A DNA stretch of 64,000 nucleotides from Agrobacterium tumefaciens (GCF_013318015.2 NZ_CP115842.1:930001-994000); one strand, 5' to 3'. Counted from the stretch's first letter, positions 8,534-18,397 are shown. The notes: a model not told the origin generated them from the sequence alone. Made by a program: numbers and translations.

Positions 8534-10843
8534 ATGCTGAACCGTTTTCATTCCATATCCACCAAAGTGCTCGTGATTTTCCTTGCGCTGATGACGATCT
8601 CGACCGGGGCTCTCACGCTTCTCGGCTATCAAAGCAGCAGCGGCGTTCTCGAGGAACAGGCGTCGAAATCCATGGAGAGCATTCTCGTCTTCAGGGGCGA
8701 TATGCTGCAGGAACGCCTTGAGCAGCTTGAAACGCAGGCGGATTCCATCGCCAAGATCGAATCCCTGCAAATGGCGGTAGTTTCCATGCGCAGCGGCTGG
8801 GGCACCGTGCAGAAGAGTTCCGGCGACGCAAAGGCGGAACTGCAACGCGTCTTCGTCAAGGAAAACCCCTACGGCGAAAAAGAAAAGCTCATCAAGCCCG
8901 AAAATCCGAGCGGCTTTTATTATTCCACCCATGAAAAAACCCAGACGGATATCGGCGGCTACCTCAGGGGAACCCCATTCAGCGATGTTCTCTTCATCGA
9001 TCCGGCCGGCACGGTTTATTACTCCTATCTGAAAGGACCGGCTTTCGGGGAGACCGTCACGGGTGGCGCCTGGGCGGATAGCGGCCTTGGGGCTGCTTTT
9101 GCGCGCGGAGCCACCAACGCAGGAAAAGCCGTGAACGACGTGGCCCAGACGAGTTTCTCCGGCCTGCGCGTCGACGCCGCGACCGAAGAGGCCGGCATCT
9201 ATTTCGGTATTCCGGTAGTCAAATTCGGTGCGTTCAAGGGCATCGTTCTCTTCCGCGTCAAACAAGAGGTCTTCAGCCAAATCCTCGCGAAAGGCATCTC
9301 CGCCGGCAGCTCCGAACAATCCGCGATCGTTTCCGCCGATGGCAAGGTTCTGGGCGTGGACGGCAACGGTCTCGTCAGCCTTAATCCGGCAATCTATGGC
9401 TTCCATGCACAAGCACTCAATACGTCCGGCATGACGATCGCCAAGATCAACCGTCCGGACGGCGAAGCCAATGCCTATGCCCGCGCCTTTTCGTTTGCCG
9501 GTGAAAAATACCTCGCGGTGGAAAGCATGTTGCGCAGCGAGTTGAACGCCGGTTCCATTTCGATTGCCGGCACGCTAGCCGTCATCGGCCTTTGCGTTCT
9601 GGCAGCCATGTGCGCGGCAACCGCCTTTTTTGCACGGCGCCTGTTCGCACCGCTGGAGAAGCTGGCCGGGCTGACTGGCGAAGTGGCGGCAGGCCGTCTC
9701 GATGCCGAGATCGGCAATCAGGACCGCAAGGACGAGATCGGCCGCATGGCGCGCGCGCTTGGCAGTTTCCGTGAAAAACTCATTTTGCAGCGGGAAATGG
9801 AAGCGACCACGTCCCGCACGCGCGAGGAAGCCGAAACGGCACGCCGCGCACATCTTGCGGAACGAGAGGCCGAGGCCGGCACGCTGCAAATGGTCGTGCG
9901 TTCTCTTGACGAAGGGCTGGATCGACTGGCAAGCGGCAATCTCGCCTATCGCATTGAGACTGTCTTCCCAGACGATCTTGAAAGCCTGCGCCACAACTTC
10001 AATACGGCGCTTGCAAGGCTCAGCGAGACCATGCAGGCCATCGGCGGCAATTCCGCCGCCGTTCGCGGCGGCTCGGAGGAAATGCGGGTAGGTGCAGACC
10101 AGCTCGCTGAGCGCACTGAACGGCAGGCCGCCTCCATTACCGAGACGGCAAGCGCCATCAAGGCAATCACCGAAGCCGTCCGCGACCAGATCGAACGTGC
10201 CGAACAGGCAACACGGATCGCCCGCGACGCCAGTACGCAGGCCACTGCGTCCAGCCACGTCATGGAGCAGACCATCGCCGCCATGGAAGCGATCCAGACC
10301 TCGTCGCGCCAGATCAACCAGATCATCGGCGTTATCGATGAAATCGCCTTCCAGACCAACCTTCTCGCCCTGAACGCAGGTGTGGAAGCCGCGCGTGCGG
10401 GCGAGGCCGGCAAGGGTTTTGCCGTTGTGGCGCAGGAGGTGCGCGAGCTGGCACAACGCTCGGCCGCCGCCGCAAAAGAAATCACCAGCCTGCTGAAGCG
10501 CTCCACCGACGAGGTTTCCACCGGCGTGGCACTGGTCGAAAAGGCGGGGGCCTCGCTAACCGGCATCGGCAAGCACGTGCAGACCATCAGTTCCCGCATT
10601 GAAGAGATCATGGAATCCACCCGCGAGGAGGCGCATACGCTTGCGGAAATCAACAGCACCGTCACCAGTCTCGACACCATGACGCAGCAAAACGCCGCGA
10701 TGGTGGAGGAGACGACGGCGGCCATTCACAATCTCGCTTCCGAGGCGGGCGAGATGGACGGCAGGCTCGGACAATTCGTGCTCGCTTCCGACCGGCAACC
10801 TCCAGAACATCGCGAAACCCGGCAATTCCGTCGAGCGGGCTAA
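8534..10843 (+). CDS. Methyl-accepting chemotaxis protein
   Basis: 769 residues. Membrane helix 1 is near residues 12-31, a large periplasmic sensor domain spans about 35-338, and membrane helix 2 is about 340-368. A HAMP domain follows ([12 protein letters not shown] ... [10 protein letters not shown]). After a second HAMP-like linker comes the cytoplasmic signalling coiled coil with the hairpin tip '[20 protein letters not shown]' at about residue 600. The protein should signal to CheA/CheW; its ligand is unknown, and no che genes are nearby. The ATG at 8534 has GAGGG about 10 bases upstream; alternative GTG/ATG codons from 8477 are less likely. There is no C-terminal CheR-binding pentapeptide; the end is RQFRRAG. 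Confidence 0.93.
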   Translation: MLNRFHSISTKVLVIFLALMTISTGALTLLGYQSSSGVLEEQASKSMESILVFRGDMLQERLEQLETQADSIAKIESLQMAVVSMRSGWGTVQKSSGDAKAELQRVFVKENPYGEKEKLIKPENPSGFYYSTHEKTQTDIGGYLRGTPFSDVLFIDPAGTVYYSYLKGPAFGETVTGGAWADSGLGAAFARGATNAGKAVNDVAQTSFSGLRVDAATEEAGIYFGIPVVKFGAFKGIVLFRVKQEVFSQILAKGISAGSSEQSAIVSADGKVLGVDGNGLVSLNPAIYGFHAQALNTSGMTIAKINRPDGEANAYARAFSFAGEKYLAVESMLRSELNAGSISIAGTLAVIGLCVLAAMCAATAFFARRLFAPLEKLAGLTGEVAAGRLDAEIGNQDRKDEIGRMARALGSFREKLILQREMEATTSRTREEAETARRAHLAEREAEAGTLQMVVRSLDEGLDRLASGNLAYRIETVFPDDLESLRHNFNTALARLSETMQAIGGNSAAVRGGSEEMRVGADQLAERTERQAASITETASAIKAITEAVRDQIERAEQATRIARDASTQATASSHVMEQTIAAMEAIQTSSRQINQIIGVIDEIAFQTNLLALNAGVEAARAGEAGKGFAVVAQEVRELAQRSAAAAKEITSLLKRSTDEVSTGVALVEKAGASLTGIGKHVQTISSRIEEIMESTREEAHTLAEINSTVTSLDTMTQQNAAMVEETTAAIHNLASEAGEMDGRLGQFVLASDRQPPEHRETRQFRRAG

Positions 10844-10850
10844 AAAAATG

Positions 10851-10883
10851 AAAAGGGGCCTCTTTCGAGGCCCCAATTTTTTT
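10851..10883 (+). terminator. Rho-independent terminator after the chemoreceptor gene
   Basis: A GGGGCCTC/GAGGCCCC stem with a TTTC loop is followed by AATTTTTTT, beginning 11 bases after the stop codon. Confidence 0.92.
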
Positions 10884-10975
10884 GAACCATCCTTCAATTC
10901 TGCGCGACTTCTATGGTAAATCGGGACACGCGCCTTACATCCGCATCAAAGACAGAATTTGTGTAGGAGCGTTGG

Positions 10976-11977
10976 ATGATCCCCTTTTCCATTCTCGACC
11001 TTTCGCCAATCGGCGAAGGCGAGAGCGTCAGCCAGGCGCTTGAAAATTCTCGCCGCATGGCGATCAAGGCTGAAGACCAAGGTTACAACCGCATCTGGCT
11101 TGCGGAACACCATGGCATGCCTGGTATTGCGAGCGCAGCCACATCGCTCGTCATCGCCCATGTTGGTGCCGCCACGAAACATATTCGCGTCGGCTCAGGC
11201 GGCATCATGCTGCCTAACCACTCCCCGCTCGTCATTGCCGAACAATTCGGCACGCTGGCGGCGCTGTTGCCTGGCCGGGTCGATCTCGGACTTGGCCGCG
11301 CGCCGGGAACCGATATGCGGACGGCAAGGGCGCTGCGCCGCAATCTTGATGCCGGTGCGGAGAACTTCCCGCACGACATCATCGAGCTCCAGCAGTACCT
11401 TGGCCAGCCCCAGCAGGATCAGGCGATCCTTGCCGTGCCCGGCATGAATTCGCACGTGCCGCTCTGGTTGCTTGGCTCAAGTACGTATAGCGCGCATCTG
11501 GCAGCTGCACTCGGCCTGCCCTATTCCTTTGCGTCGCATTTTGCGCCTGACATGCTGATGGAGGCGATCCATATCTATCGCGAGCGCTTCCAGCCCTCTG
11601 CGACGCTGGACAAGCCCTATGTGATGGTTGGAGTGATGGGTGTCGGCGCCGATACCGACGAGGAGGCGCAATATCTCTTCACCTCGTCACAGCAGCAATT
11701 CGTCAACCTGCGCCGCAATGTACGCGTGCCGTTCCCCAAGCCGGTTCAGAACATGGACGACCACTGGAACGAGATGGAGCGTTTTTCGGTGGAACATACC
11801 TTGCGTTTCGCCGCCGTCGGCTCGCCTGAAACAATCGGACGCCACCTCGACGGCTTCCTCGCCGAAACGCAGGCCGACGAACTGATCGTCTCGATGCCGA
11901 TCCACAATATCGAAAAACGGTTGCGATCCGTGGAGATCTTCGCCGATGTGCGGACCTCCATCAGGAAGGCCGCCTAA
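10976..11977 (+). CDS. Luciferase-like (LLM class) flavin-dependent monooxygenase
   Basis: 333 residues of the bacterial-luciferase TIM-barrel family, MsnO8/YhbW-like subgroup. Features: the N-terminal '[14 protein letters not shown]', the flavin-site pattern '[17 protein letters not shown]', '[16 protein letters not shown]' and '[14 protein letters not shown]', and a late '[13 protein letters not shown]'. Such enzymes use reduced FMN and oxygen; the substrate is not predictable. The ATG at 10976 has AGGAG 7 bases upstream. It stands alone on the plus strand between two terminators. The related E. coli protein YhbW has no known reaction. Confidence 0.88.
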   Translation: MIPFSILDLSPIGEGESVSQALENSRRMAIKAEDQGYNRIWLAEHHGMPGIASAATSLVIAHVGAATKHIRVGSGGIMLPNHSPLVIAEQFGTLAALLPGRVDLGLGRAPGTDMRTARALRRNLDAGAENFPHDIIELQQYLGQPQQDQAILAVPGMNSHVPLWLLGSSTYSAHLAAALGLPYSFASHFAPDMLMEAIHIYRERFQPSATLDKPYVMVGVMGVGADTDEEAQYLFTSSQQQFVNLRRNVRVPFPKPVQNMDDHWNEMERFSVEHTLRFAAVGSPETIGRHLDGFLAETQADELIVSMPIHNIEKRLRSVEIFADVRTSIRKAA

Positions 11978-11980
11978 ACA

Positions 11981-12020
11981 AAAAGCCCCGGAGCGATGAC
12001 GCTGCCGGGGCTTTTTTTTT
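11981..12020. terminator. Bidirectional terminator between convergent genes
   Basis: A stem AGCCCCGG-AGCG / CGCT-GCCGGGGCT is flanked by A's on the left and nine T's on the right. It can end both the plus-strand monooxygenase transcript and the minus-strand yebC transcript. Confidence 0.9.
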
Positions 12021-12032
12021 AAATCTGAACCG

Positions 12033-12779
12033 TCAGGCGGAAAGCTTGGCGAGAATTTCTTCCGAAACTTCGAAGTTGGAATAGACGCTCTGCACGTCGT
12101 CATCGTCTTCGAGATTGTCGATGAGCTTCATCAGCGACTGCGCCTTTTCCTCATCCACCGGCACCGTGTTCTGCGGCTTCCAGATGGCCTTGACGCTTTC
12201 AGCTTCGCCGAGCACGCCTTCCAGCGCCTTGGAAACCTCGTTCATCGCCTCGAAACCGCAGATGATGGTGTGACCGTCCTCAGAAGATTCGACATCGTCG
12301 GCACCAGCTTCGATAGCCGCTTCCATGACCTTGTCGGCATCGCCGACTTCGGCCTTGTAAGTGATCTCACCGACGCGGTCGAAGGAGAAGGAAACCGATC
12401 CGGTTTCGCCGAGTGCGCCACCAGCCTTGGTGAAGATGGAGCGGACGTTGGAGGCGGTGCGGTTGCGGTTGTCGGTCAAGGCCTCGACGACGACGGCGAC
12501 GCCACCCGGGCCGTAACCCTCGTAACGGACCTCATCGTAGTTTTCGCTGTCTGCACCGGAAGCTTTCTTGATCGCGCGCTCGATATTGTCCTTCGGCATG
12601 GACTGGGCCTTGGCGTTCTGAATTGCCAGGCGCAGGCGCGCGTTCATGTTCGGGTCGGGCATGCCCGCCTTTGCCGCAACGGTGATTTCACGCGCAAGCT
12701 TGGAAAACATTTTGGACCGAACGGAGTCCTGCTTGCCCTTGCGGTGCATGATGTTCTTGAACTGTGAATGACCAGCCAT
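12033..12779 (-). CDS. yebC: YebC/PmpR-family protein (TACO1 family)
   Basis: 248 residues beginning [18 protein letters not shown], the classic start of YebC, including '[17 protein letters not shown]' and '[19 protein letters not shown]'. Family members have been described as DNA-binding regulators and, more recently, as factors that help ribosomes through difficult (proline-rich) sequence, like mitochondrial TACO1. In many proteobacteria yebC sits directly before ruvC; here a chemoreceptor and a monooxygenase lie between. Upstream reading frame beyond 12779 is not part of the family. Confidence 0.95.
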   Translation of the reverse strand: MAGHSQFKNIMHRKGKQDSVRSKMFSKLAREITVAAKAGMPDPNMNARLRLAIQNAKAQSMPKDNIERAIKKASGADSENYDEVRYEGYGPGGVAVVVEALTDNRNRTASNVRSIFTKAGGALGETGSVSFSFDRVGEITYKAEVGDADKVMEAAIEAGADDVESSEDGHTIICGFEAMNEVSKALEGVLGEAESVKAIWKPQNTVPVDEEKAQSLMKLIDNLEDDDDVQSVYSNFEVSEEILAKLSA

Positions 12780-12979
12780 GGAAAACCTGATTGTCTTAAT
12801 TTGGAGATTGCGGGCCTTATAAGTGCGATATGCCCGCCGTTCAAGCCCGCAAGCGCTTTCTCTTGGCCGCAAGAATATAAGGAACTGATTTATCCGCTTT
12901 TCGTTTTGACAATGAAAGCGGAAGAGCGGGACATTTTTCACCCTCCCGGTCGCCGCAGCAAACCCAACGGAGGAAACAC

Positions 12980-13483
12980 ATGGTCAGCCTGACTGAAGCA
13001 AGAGAAAACCCTGCCCGCCAGCTCTGGGATGAGGTCAATTCGGTCCATGCCGGCATGCTTGGCCTCGAGGGCCTGCACAATCATATGCAGCCGATGGCAC
13101 CGCACGCCGACCCCAAGACCAACACGATCTGGTTTTTCTCCAAGAAAGACACCGATCTCGTCAAAACGCTGAAGCCGGGTTCGCGGGCGCATTTTTGTGT
13201 CGTCGGCAAGGACCATGATTATCACGCCTGCCTCTCGGGTGTGCTCGAGGCGCGCGACGACAGGACAAAGATCGAAGAATACTGGAACTCCGTAACCGCA
13301 GCCTGGTACGAGCACGGTAAGAGCGATCCGCAACTGACGATGCTGGCGCTGCATGTTGACGACGCGGAAATCTGGGCCTCGACTGACAGCACGCTAAAAT
13401 TCGGCTGGGAAATCGCCAAGGCCAATATGTCCGACGATAAAATGCCTGATGTCGGCGTTCGCCAGCACCTCGCCTTCGCCTGA
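12980..13483 (+). CDS. Pyridoxamine 5'-phosphate oxidase-like FMN-binding protein (general stress protein 26 type)
   Basis: 167 residues of the split-barrel flavin-binding family. Features: '[18 protein letters not shown]', '[17 protein letters not shown]', '[18 protein letters not shown]', and '[19 protein letters not shown]' near the C-terminus, as in B. subtilis YdaG-like proteins. It likely binds FMN or FAD as a cytosolic stress protein; no activity can be assigned. A strong ribosome site (GGAGG, 7 bases before the ATG at 12980) fixes the start. A possible promoter has TTGACA at 12906-12911. Confidence 0.87.
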   Translation: MVSLTEARENPARQLWDEVNSVHAGMLGLEGLHNHMQPMAPHADPKTNTIWFFSKKDTDLVKTLKPGSRAHFCVVGKDHDYHACLSGVLEARDDRTKIEEYWNSVTAAWYEHGKSDPQLTMLALHVDDAEIWASTDSTLKFGWEIAKANMSDDKMPDVGVRQHLAFA

Positions 13484-13520
13484 GATACGACTCCCCCGAC
13501 TTTCCTCGCCGGTCGCTTTA

Positions 13521-14363
13521 CTACATGCCTTTTGGCACCAGTATCTGCGGCTGGCGGGGAAGGTTCCTCATTGAGACCCGGATGATCGCATCTTTTGCGT
13601 AGGCGATCTGGAAGCTTTCCCCAAACATCGTCAGAAACTGCTCCAACGGCGGCCCGGTGCGGTGCATGGGCAAGATCAGTGCGGAGCGCAGGCGCTTGAC
13701 CACGCGGCTCATGCTGTCGGCCCCCATCGTCAAACCACCATCCACTGGAACCATCAGCACATCCAGACGACCGATTTCGGCATAATGCTTGTCCGTCAGT
13801 TCGTGATGCAGATGGCCGAGATGGCCGATACACAGCCCCGCAACCTCGAAGATGAAAATGGAATTGCCGTTTTCCTGAAAGGATTCGTAATCGCCCCAGC
13901 GGTTGCGAATGTCAGTCGCGACGTTGCGGATATAGACATCACCGACCAGAAGCTTGTGCTCGGCCTTTTCTCCGGGCGTATCGCTCCAACCGTGCAGCAC
14001 ATGCTGAATGGCCGGATCCGGACTAAGAGTGAAATGCGTCATATGCGCCCGGTTCATCGTCACCACTGTCGGCGTGACCGGTGGGCGATAGACGCCATTA
14101 TAATCTGTGGCGATCGTCACGCCGCCAGGACTTTCGATGAGATAGGTGGAATGGCCGATGAAGCTGATCTTCACCTCTTCCTTAGCCGTGGCCTGCGCCA
14201 GCTGGGCACCTGCCGGTTTGAAGCTGGCGAACATGACGCCGGGAATGTTGCGGGCGATTGCCTGGCACTGGCTGACGGGAGGGCGGCTTCCAGCCTGGGA
14301 AAAGGCCGCTCCCGCGCACGCAACCAGTCCGGCCATTGCAAGCATTAGCACGCGCAGCATCAT
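13521..14363 (-). CDS. Exported metallo-beta-lactamase-fold protein (UlaG-like) with altered metal site
   Basis: 280 residues. A signal peptide (MMLRVLMLAMAGLVACAGAAFSQ) is followed by a UlaG-like MBL fold: 'ISFIGHSTYLIESPGGVTIATDYNG', 'LCIGHLGHLHHELT', 'DVLMVPVDGGLTM' and 'LPMHRTG'. The family's HxHxDH motif, expected after strand 'VVTMN', reads RAHMTH; by eye the first His becomes Arg and the Asp becomes Thr. Later His and Asp residues are kept. Metal content and activity are therefore uncertain, and the protein may hold one metal or be non-hydrolytic. It is isolated, with 127 bases separating it from the next gene upstream on its strand. Confidence 0.8.
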   Translation of the reverse strand: MMLRVLMLAMAGLVACAGAAFSQAGSRPPVSQCQAIARNIPGVMFASFKPAGAQLAQATAKEEVKISFIGHSTYLIESPGGVTIATDYNGVYRPPVTPTVVTMNRAHMTHFTLSPDPAIQHVLHGWSDTPGEKAEHKLLVGDVYIRNVATDIRNRWGDYESFQENGNSIFIFEVAGLCIGHLGHLHHELTDKHYAEIGRLDVLMVPVDGGLTMGADSMSRVVKRLRSALILPMHRTGPPLEQFLTMFGESFQIAYAKDAIIRVSMRNLPRQPQILVPKGM

Positions 14364-14490
14364 GCCACTCCCTCGAACTTGCGAAGAAAGGAAGATGAGG
14401 CAGGTTTTGCAGGGCGTCCAGCGCCAACAGCGGCGGAACGCTCACGATCTCGTCATTGTGAACGGATGATGAGCGCTAGAAGCCGAAAGC

Positions 14491-15315
14491 TCACGCCCAG
14501 AAGGACGGGAGGGTTTCGGAGAGCCTCGGGCCAATTCGCAGCGGTGCGATCTTTTCCGCAAGGCCGGTCCGGTCGGAAATCTCGACGCCGACGCCGCAGA
14601 TCGTCGCAGGTCCACTGGCGGCTTCGAAACGGCCCTTCGGCATTTTGGAAATGAAGCGGTTGATCGGCTCTTCCTTTTCCATGCCAAGCGAGCTGTCGTA
14701 GTCACCGCACATGCCGGCGTCCGACATATAGGCCGTGCCACCGTTCAAGATCTGGGCGTCAGCAGTCGGAACATGGGTGTGGGTGCCGACGACGAAGCTT
14801 GCACGTCCATCAACGAAATGACCGAAACACTGTTTTTCGCTCGTCGCTTCCGCGTGGAAATCGAAGATGATGGCGTCGGCCTGCTCCTTCAGCGGGCAGG
14901 CAGCGAGAATGTTCTCCGCCGATTTGAAGGGATCGTCCAGTTCCGGATGCATGAAGACCCGGCCCATGATGTTGGCGACAAGCACACGCGCACCGTTGCG
15001 GGCGTAAAAGATGCCCGAGCCCTTGCCCGGCGTACCATCGGGATAATTGGCTGGCCGCAGGAACTGGTCATGGCGCTCGCAGAAGGAAACGGCCTCCTTC
15101 TGGTCCCAGACATGGTTGCCGGTCGTCACCACATCCGCACCGGCATTGATGGTTTCGAGATAGATATCCTCGGTGATGCCGAAACCACCGGCGGCGTTTT
15201 CGCCATTAACGATGACGAAATCGAGCTTCAGATCGGAAATAAGCCCGGGCAACCTGTCCCAGACAGCCGTGCGTCCGGTCTTGCCAACCATATCTCCGAG
15301 AAAAAGAAGCCTCAT
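14491..15315 (-). CDS. YmdB-family metallophosphoesterase (TIGR00282)
   Basis: 274 residues. The calcineurin-like motifs are complete: 'RLLFLGDMVGKTGR', 'FVIVNGENAAGG', 'DVVTTGNHVWDQ', 'IIFDFHAEATSEK' and 'VVGTHTHVPTAD'. Bacillus YmdB has phosphodiesterase activity and affects biofilm and motility choices; the E. coli macrodomain protein of the same name is unrelated. Here it is the last gene of a minus-strand set led by zapA and 6S RNA, 105 bases after ygfA. Metal ligands all appear intact. Confidence 0.9.
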   Translation of the reverse strand: MRLLFLGDMVGKTGRTAVWDRLPGLISDLKLDFVIVNGENAAGGFGITEDIYLETINAGADVVTTGNHVWDQKEAVSFCERHDQFLRPANYPDGTPGKGSGIFYARNGARVLVANIMGRVFMHPELDDPFKSAENILAACPLKEQADAIIFDFHAEATSEKQCFGHFVDGRASFVVGTHTHVPTADAQILNGGTAYMSDAGMCGDYDSSLGMEKEEPINRFISKMPKGRFEAASGPATICGVGVEISDRTGLAEKIAPLRIGPRLSETLPSFWA

Positions 15316-15420
15316 TCACCCGCCCCGATCTTGCGCATGTTCCTAAATTCCGTCCCCTCTAACGGGTAATCCATCTTTTAAAAAGTGCTAAAGCGCCTTT
15401 TTCCGACCGGTCATCAACGG

Positions 15421-16002
15421 CTACGCCGAAAACCAGCGCAAGCCACTCTCCGTCAGAACCGCCTGAAGCGGCACGTCATGCGGCTCCGCCGGCACGGATG
15501 GCACTTCCTGACAATCAAATGCGACGCCGATGAGAACGGGGGCTCGGCCTTTGCTGTGCAATCTCGCAATAGCGCGATCATAATGACCCGCGCCATAACC
15601 GATACGCTGACCCTGCCCGTCAAAGACGGAGAGCGGGACGAGCAGAATATCCGGATCGAGAACTTCTGCGTCCTCCGCCGGACCGGTCGTGCCGAAGCCC
15701 GTCTTCACCAGCGGTGCATCCGCATCAAAGGCGCGGAAAACGATGGTCTCCCGGTTCAGCACAACGGGAAGGGCGAGGCGCCCGCCTCTTGTCCGCAGTG
15801 CCTCCATCAGCGGCCGAATATCGGCCTCTGAACGGATGGGCATGAAACCGGAAATAACGGCACCTGGCGAGAACGGAATGGCAGATGCACCATATGCCGT
15901 CATCGCCTCGCTTTTTTGCTGACGCTCGGCTTGTGGCAACGCATCACGCGCGGCAAGCCTTTCGCCGCGCAGCCTTGCTTTTTCGGCGATGTCGCCAGAC
16001 AT
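15421..16002 (-). CDS. ygfA: 5-formyltetrahydrofolate cyclo-ligase
   Basis: 193 residues with the family signatures 'VISGFMPIRSEADIRPLME', 'PDILLVPLSVFDGQGQRIGY' followed by GAGHYDR, and 'VAFDCQEVPSVPAEPHD'. It converts 5-formyl-THF to 5,10-methenyl-THF with ATP in the one-carbon pool. In many proteobacteria this gene is co-transcribed with 6S RNA. Here the ATG at 16002 overlaps the stop of the corC-like gene (TGATG), so it is coupled to that gene instead. Confidence 0.93.
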   Translation of the reverse strand: MSGDIAEKARLRGERLAARDALPQAERQQKSEAMTAYGASAIPFSPGAVISGFMPIRSEADIRPLMEALRTRGGRLALPVVLNRETIVFRAFDADAPLVKTGFGTTGPAEDAEVLDPDILLVPLSVFDGQGQRIGYGAGHYDRAIARLHSKGRAPVLIGVAFDCQEVPSVPAEPHDVPLQAVLTESGLRWFSA

Positions 16003-17279
16003 CAGGCAGCCCGGCTCACGAGCACCTTGTCGATACGGTGTCCATCAAGGTCTATGACCTCAAAACGCCAGCCGTTGCGGGTGATGTGTTCGCCCAGTTC
16101 CGGCAGGCGACGGAACTCGTCAAGCACCAGACCGGCAACGGTCTCGAACTCGGCGTCTTCGTCGATCTGGAAGCCCATGCGGTAAGCGAACTCATCGGCG
16201 GGCATCCAGCCGGCAACGAGGAACGAACCGTCCTCGCGCTCGACGATCGCCGGCTCCTCGTCATTGTCTTCCTGGAAGGCACCTGTGATTGCTTCCAGGA
16301 CGTCGCCAGAGCTGACGATACCTTCGAAATGGCCGTATTCGTCATAGACCAGCACCATATGCACGGTGGAACGGCGCAATGACTGGATGACATCGACAGC
16401 GCTCGTCAGATCCGAGACGACGGGAACTTCGCGCAGAAGCTCGCGCACATTCAGCTCCTTGCCGGATGCCAGCGCATCGAAAGCGTCCTTGGCGAAAAGC
16501 ACGCCGAGAATTTCATCGGAAGCGCCGTTGCGCACGGGCAGGCGGGAACGCTGCGTTTCCCGAAGCTGAACACGGATTTCTTCCGCACTGTCTTCAATAT
16601 CGACGACTTCCACGTCGCGGCGCGGCGTCATCAGGCCACGGGCATTACGGTCGGCAAGGCGCATGACGCTGGTGATCATCGCCGATTCCTCGGTTTCGAT
16701 GACGCCGGCGCTATGAGCTTCCGCCAGAACCGTGCGGATTTCGTCATCCGTGACCGATGCATTGGACGTGCCGCTATGGCCGAGAAGCGCAAGGATGGCC
16801 TTGCCGGATTTGTCGAGAAACCAGACCAGCGGCGCGCCGACCTTAGAGAGCATCACCATGGTGGGTGCAACACGGGCAGCGATCTTTTCCGGATCGCGCA
16901 GCGCAATCTGCTTCGGCACCAGTTCGCCGACGATCAGCGACAAATACGTGATGGCGACGACCACGGAGCCCACGCCCAACGCATCGGCAACCCGATCAGG
17001 GACGCCCTGCACCGACAGCCATGCCGTGAACCGGGCGCCGAGGGTGGCGCCGGAAAACGCACCGGAGAGAACGCCGACCAGCGTGATGCCGATCTGCACC
17101 GTGGAAAGAAAGCGTCCGGGATTTTCGGAAAGACCGAGCGCCATCGTGGCGCCCTTGCTGCCGTGCGCGGCAAGCACCTTGAGCCTCGCCGGTCTGGAGG
17201 AGACAACGGCAAGCTCGGACATGGCAAGCACACCGTTCAATACGGTGAGCAGGACCACGATCATAATTTCAGTAAACAA
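16002..17279 (-). CDS. HlyC/CorC-type transporter-associated protein (DUF21 + CBS pair + CorC_HlyC)
   Basis: 425 residues. Residues 1-180 form the DUF21 membrane domain (four hydrophobic segments, 'NGVLAMSELAVVSSRP' and 'GRFLSTVQIGITLVGVL'), then come two CBS motifs (about 210-330, 'LMTPRRDVEVVDIED' and 'VVSDLTSAVDVIQSL'), then a CorC_HlyC domain (about 340-420). The family includes magnesium/cobalt efflux and CNNM-like proteins; the old 'hemolysin' label is misleading. The longest start is TTG at 17279 with AAAGAG upstream; ATG at 17264 would drop five residues. It lies between 6S RNA and ygfA. Confidence 0.87.
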   Translation of the reverse strand: MFTEIMIVVLLTVLNGVLAMSELAVVSSRPARLKVLAAHGSKGATMALGLSENPGRFLSTVQIGITLVGVLSGAFSGATLGARFTAWLSVQGVPDRVADALGVGSVVVAITYLSLIVGELVPKQIALRDPEKIAARVAPTMVMLSKVGAPLVWFLDKSGKAILALLGHSGTSNASVTDDEIRTVLAEAHSAGVIETEESAMITSVMRLADRNARGLMTPRRDVEVVDIEDSAEEIRVQLRETQRSRLPVRNGASDEILGVLFAKDAFDALASGKELNVRELLREVPVVSDLTSAVDVIQSLRRSTVHMVLVYDEYGHFEGIVSSGDVLEAITGAFQEDNDEEPAIVEREDGSFLVAGWMPADEFAYRMGFQIDEDAEFETVAGLVLDEFRRLPELGEHITRNGWRFEVIDLDGHRIDKVLVSRAA

Positions 17280-17530
17280 GTTTAGCTCTTTGGGCTGTTG
17301 AACGGCACGTCGCGGTTTTGGCCGCAGCGCCCTCTTTCAAAAAAAAGGGCATGACAGACATACCAATTGAGATAATAGGGAATTGTTCCGCCATTGCAAT
17401 GACAGCAGCATAAAAAAGCCGTCTCCGGCAGCAATGAAAAATAACTGTCGACACTATATGACTCAGAAGAAGAATCGGGGAGTGACCCGAAACTTCAAGT
17501 GCGATCCACGGCGACCGATGGAGATTTACG

Positions 17531-17696
17531 ATCCTGGGTGCCTACAAATGTAGGTGGGCGCCATGTGTCCAGCCCCACGGGACTGGCCAGGGACAGCTCC
17601 CTTTGGATCGAGTATGGCCCCAGGGATTGTGGTTCCTGTCGGGAAGCGCAGAACGCCTCTTAGATATAGGACGTATCCAACCAAACCACCAGAGGG
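17531..17696 (-). ncRNA. ssrS: 6S RNA
   Basis: A structured, non-coding stretch directly downstream of zapA and upstream of the corC-ygfA genes, the usual 6S neighbourhood in proteobacteria. On the minus strand the 5' arm (CCTCTGGTG) can pair with the 3' arm (CACCCAG) as a closing stem, leaving a large central bubble ('GCGTTCTGCGCTTCCCGACAG' region opposite 'CCCGTGGGGCTGG'). Inner GGGGCC/GGCC pairings form the terminal arm, and a small CCTAC-ATTT-GTAGG hairpin lies in the 3' arm. 6S RNA mimics an open promoter and sequesters sigma-70 RNA polymerase. Ends are approximate. A covariance search with the 6S model is the decisive test. Confidence 0.72.
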
Positions 17697-17735
17697 CCAC
17701 GAACGAATTTTGTTGCTGGAAAGCTTTGCCGGCGA

Positions 17736-18113
17736 TCAATGCGCCGCAGGCTTTGGCCGCGCCAGGAGTTTTTCGGTAATACCGTTCAGACGGTCGGCCA
17801 GATCGCTGATGGCAACGGCAACCATCTCGTCCGATCTTGCCTTGTGTTCGGCCATACCGTCGCGGTTGCGAGAAAGGGACGCTATTTCCCCCTCCAGCTT
17901 TTCGATCTTGCGGTTGAGCTCGGAAAGTTCGTCCATCACCATGATGCCCGACATGACGGTCAATCGCAGATCACCGATTTCGCCGAACTGGCTCTTTAGA
18001 TGCCCCACATAACGGTCAAAACGGGTAGCGAGATCGGTCAGGTGCTCTTCCTGCCCTGCCTCGCAAGCCATGCGGTAGGCCTTGCCGTCGATCATAACAG
18101 TAACTTGCGCCAT
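17736..18113 (-). CDS. zapA: ZapA, cell-division protein that bundles FtsZ
   Basis: 125 residues. The N-terminal ZapA domain begins MAQVTVMIDGKAYRMACEAG and runs through 'LATRFDRYVGHLKSQFGEIG' and 'RLTVMSGIMVMDELSELN'. A coiled-coil C-terminus extends to about residue 105 ('KIEKLEGEIASLSRNRD'). ZapA tetramers crosslink FtsZ filaments at the division ring. The gene is 11 bases downstream of a DUF4164 gene, probably co-transcribed, and is followed by 6S RNA. Confidence 0.92.
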   Translation of the reverse strand: MAQVTVMIDGKAYRMACEAGQEEHLTDLATRFDRYVGHLKSQFGEIGDLRLTVMSGIMVMDELSELNRKIEKLEGEIASLSRNRDGMAEHKARSDEMVAVAISDLADRLNGITEKLLARPKPAAH

Positions 18114-18124
18114 GAAACCGCTCC

Positions 18125-18397
18125 CTATCGATCCAGCACCGCGCGAATCGTCTCCATCGCCGTCACCAGACGGCGGGAAACCTCGCGGTTGACTTCTTCG
18201 AGACGATTGGCGCGAAACTCGGCCTGGTCCAGCTCGTGCGCGAGCCTTGCGCGATCGACATGGACCCGCTTGACCTCGTTATCGATTTCGCCCGTCTCCC
18301 TTTGCCGTTCGATACGCATATCGATGGCATTTTCGAGATTTGTGATGGCAGCGCTCAGCTCCGTCACCGCAGATTGTACGGTCTTCTCAGCCGACAT
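18125..18397 (-). CDS. DUF4164 coiled-coil protein
   Basis: 90 residues starting MSAEKTVQSAVTELSAAI. It is almost entirely predicted helix and coiled coil with heptads of Leu, Ile and Val ('ITNLENAIDMR', 'LAHELDQAEFRANRLEEVN'). The family is confined to Rhizobiales and always near zapA in what I recall, so a division-related role is an inference. GGAAA lies upstream of the ATG at 18397; a TTG four codons earlier is possible. Confidence 0.82.
   Translation of the reverse strand: MSAEKTVQSAVTELSAAITNLENAIDMRIERQRETGEIDNEVKRVHVDRARLAHELDQAEFRANRLEEVNREVSRRLVTAMETIRAVLDR

Noticed and set aside
17542-17739. A 65-codon frame within the 6S RNA region
   Set aside because: Trp/Pro/His-rich, overlaps the end of zapA, and better explained by structured RNA.
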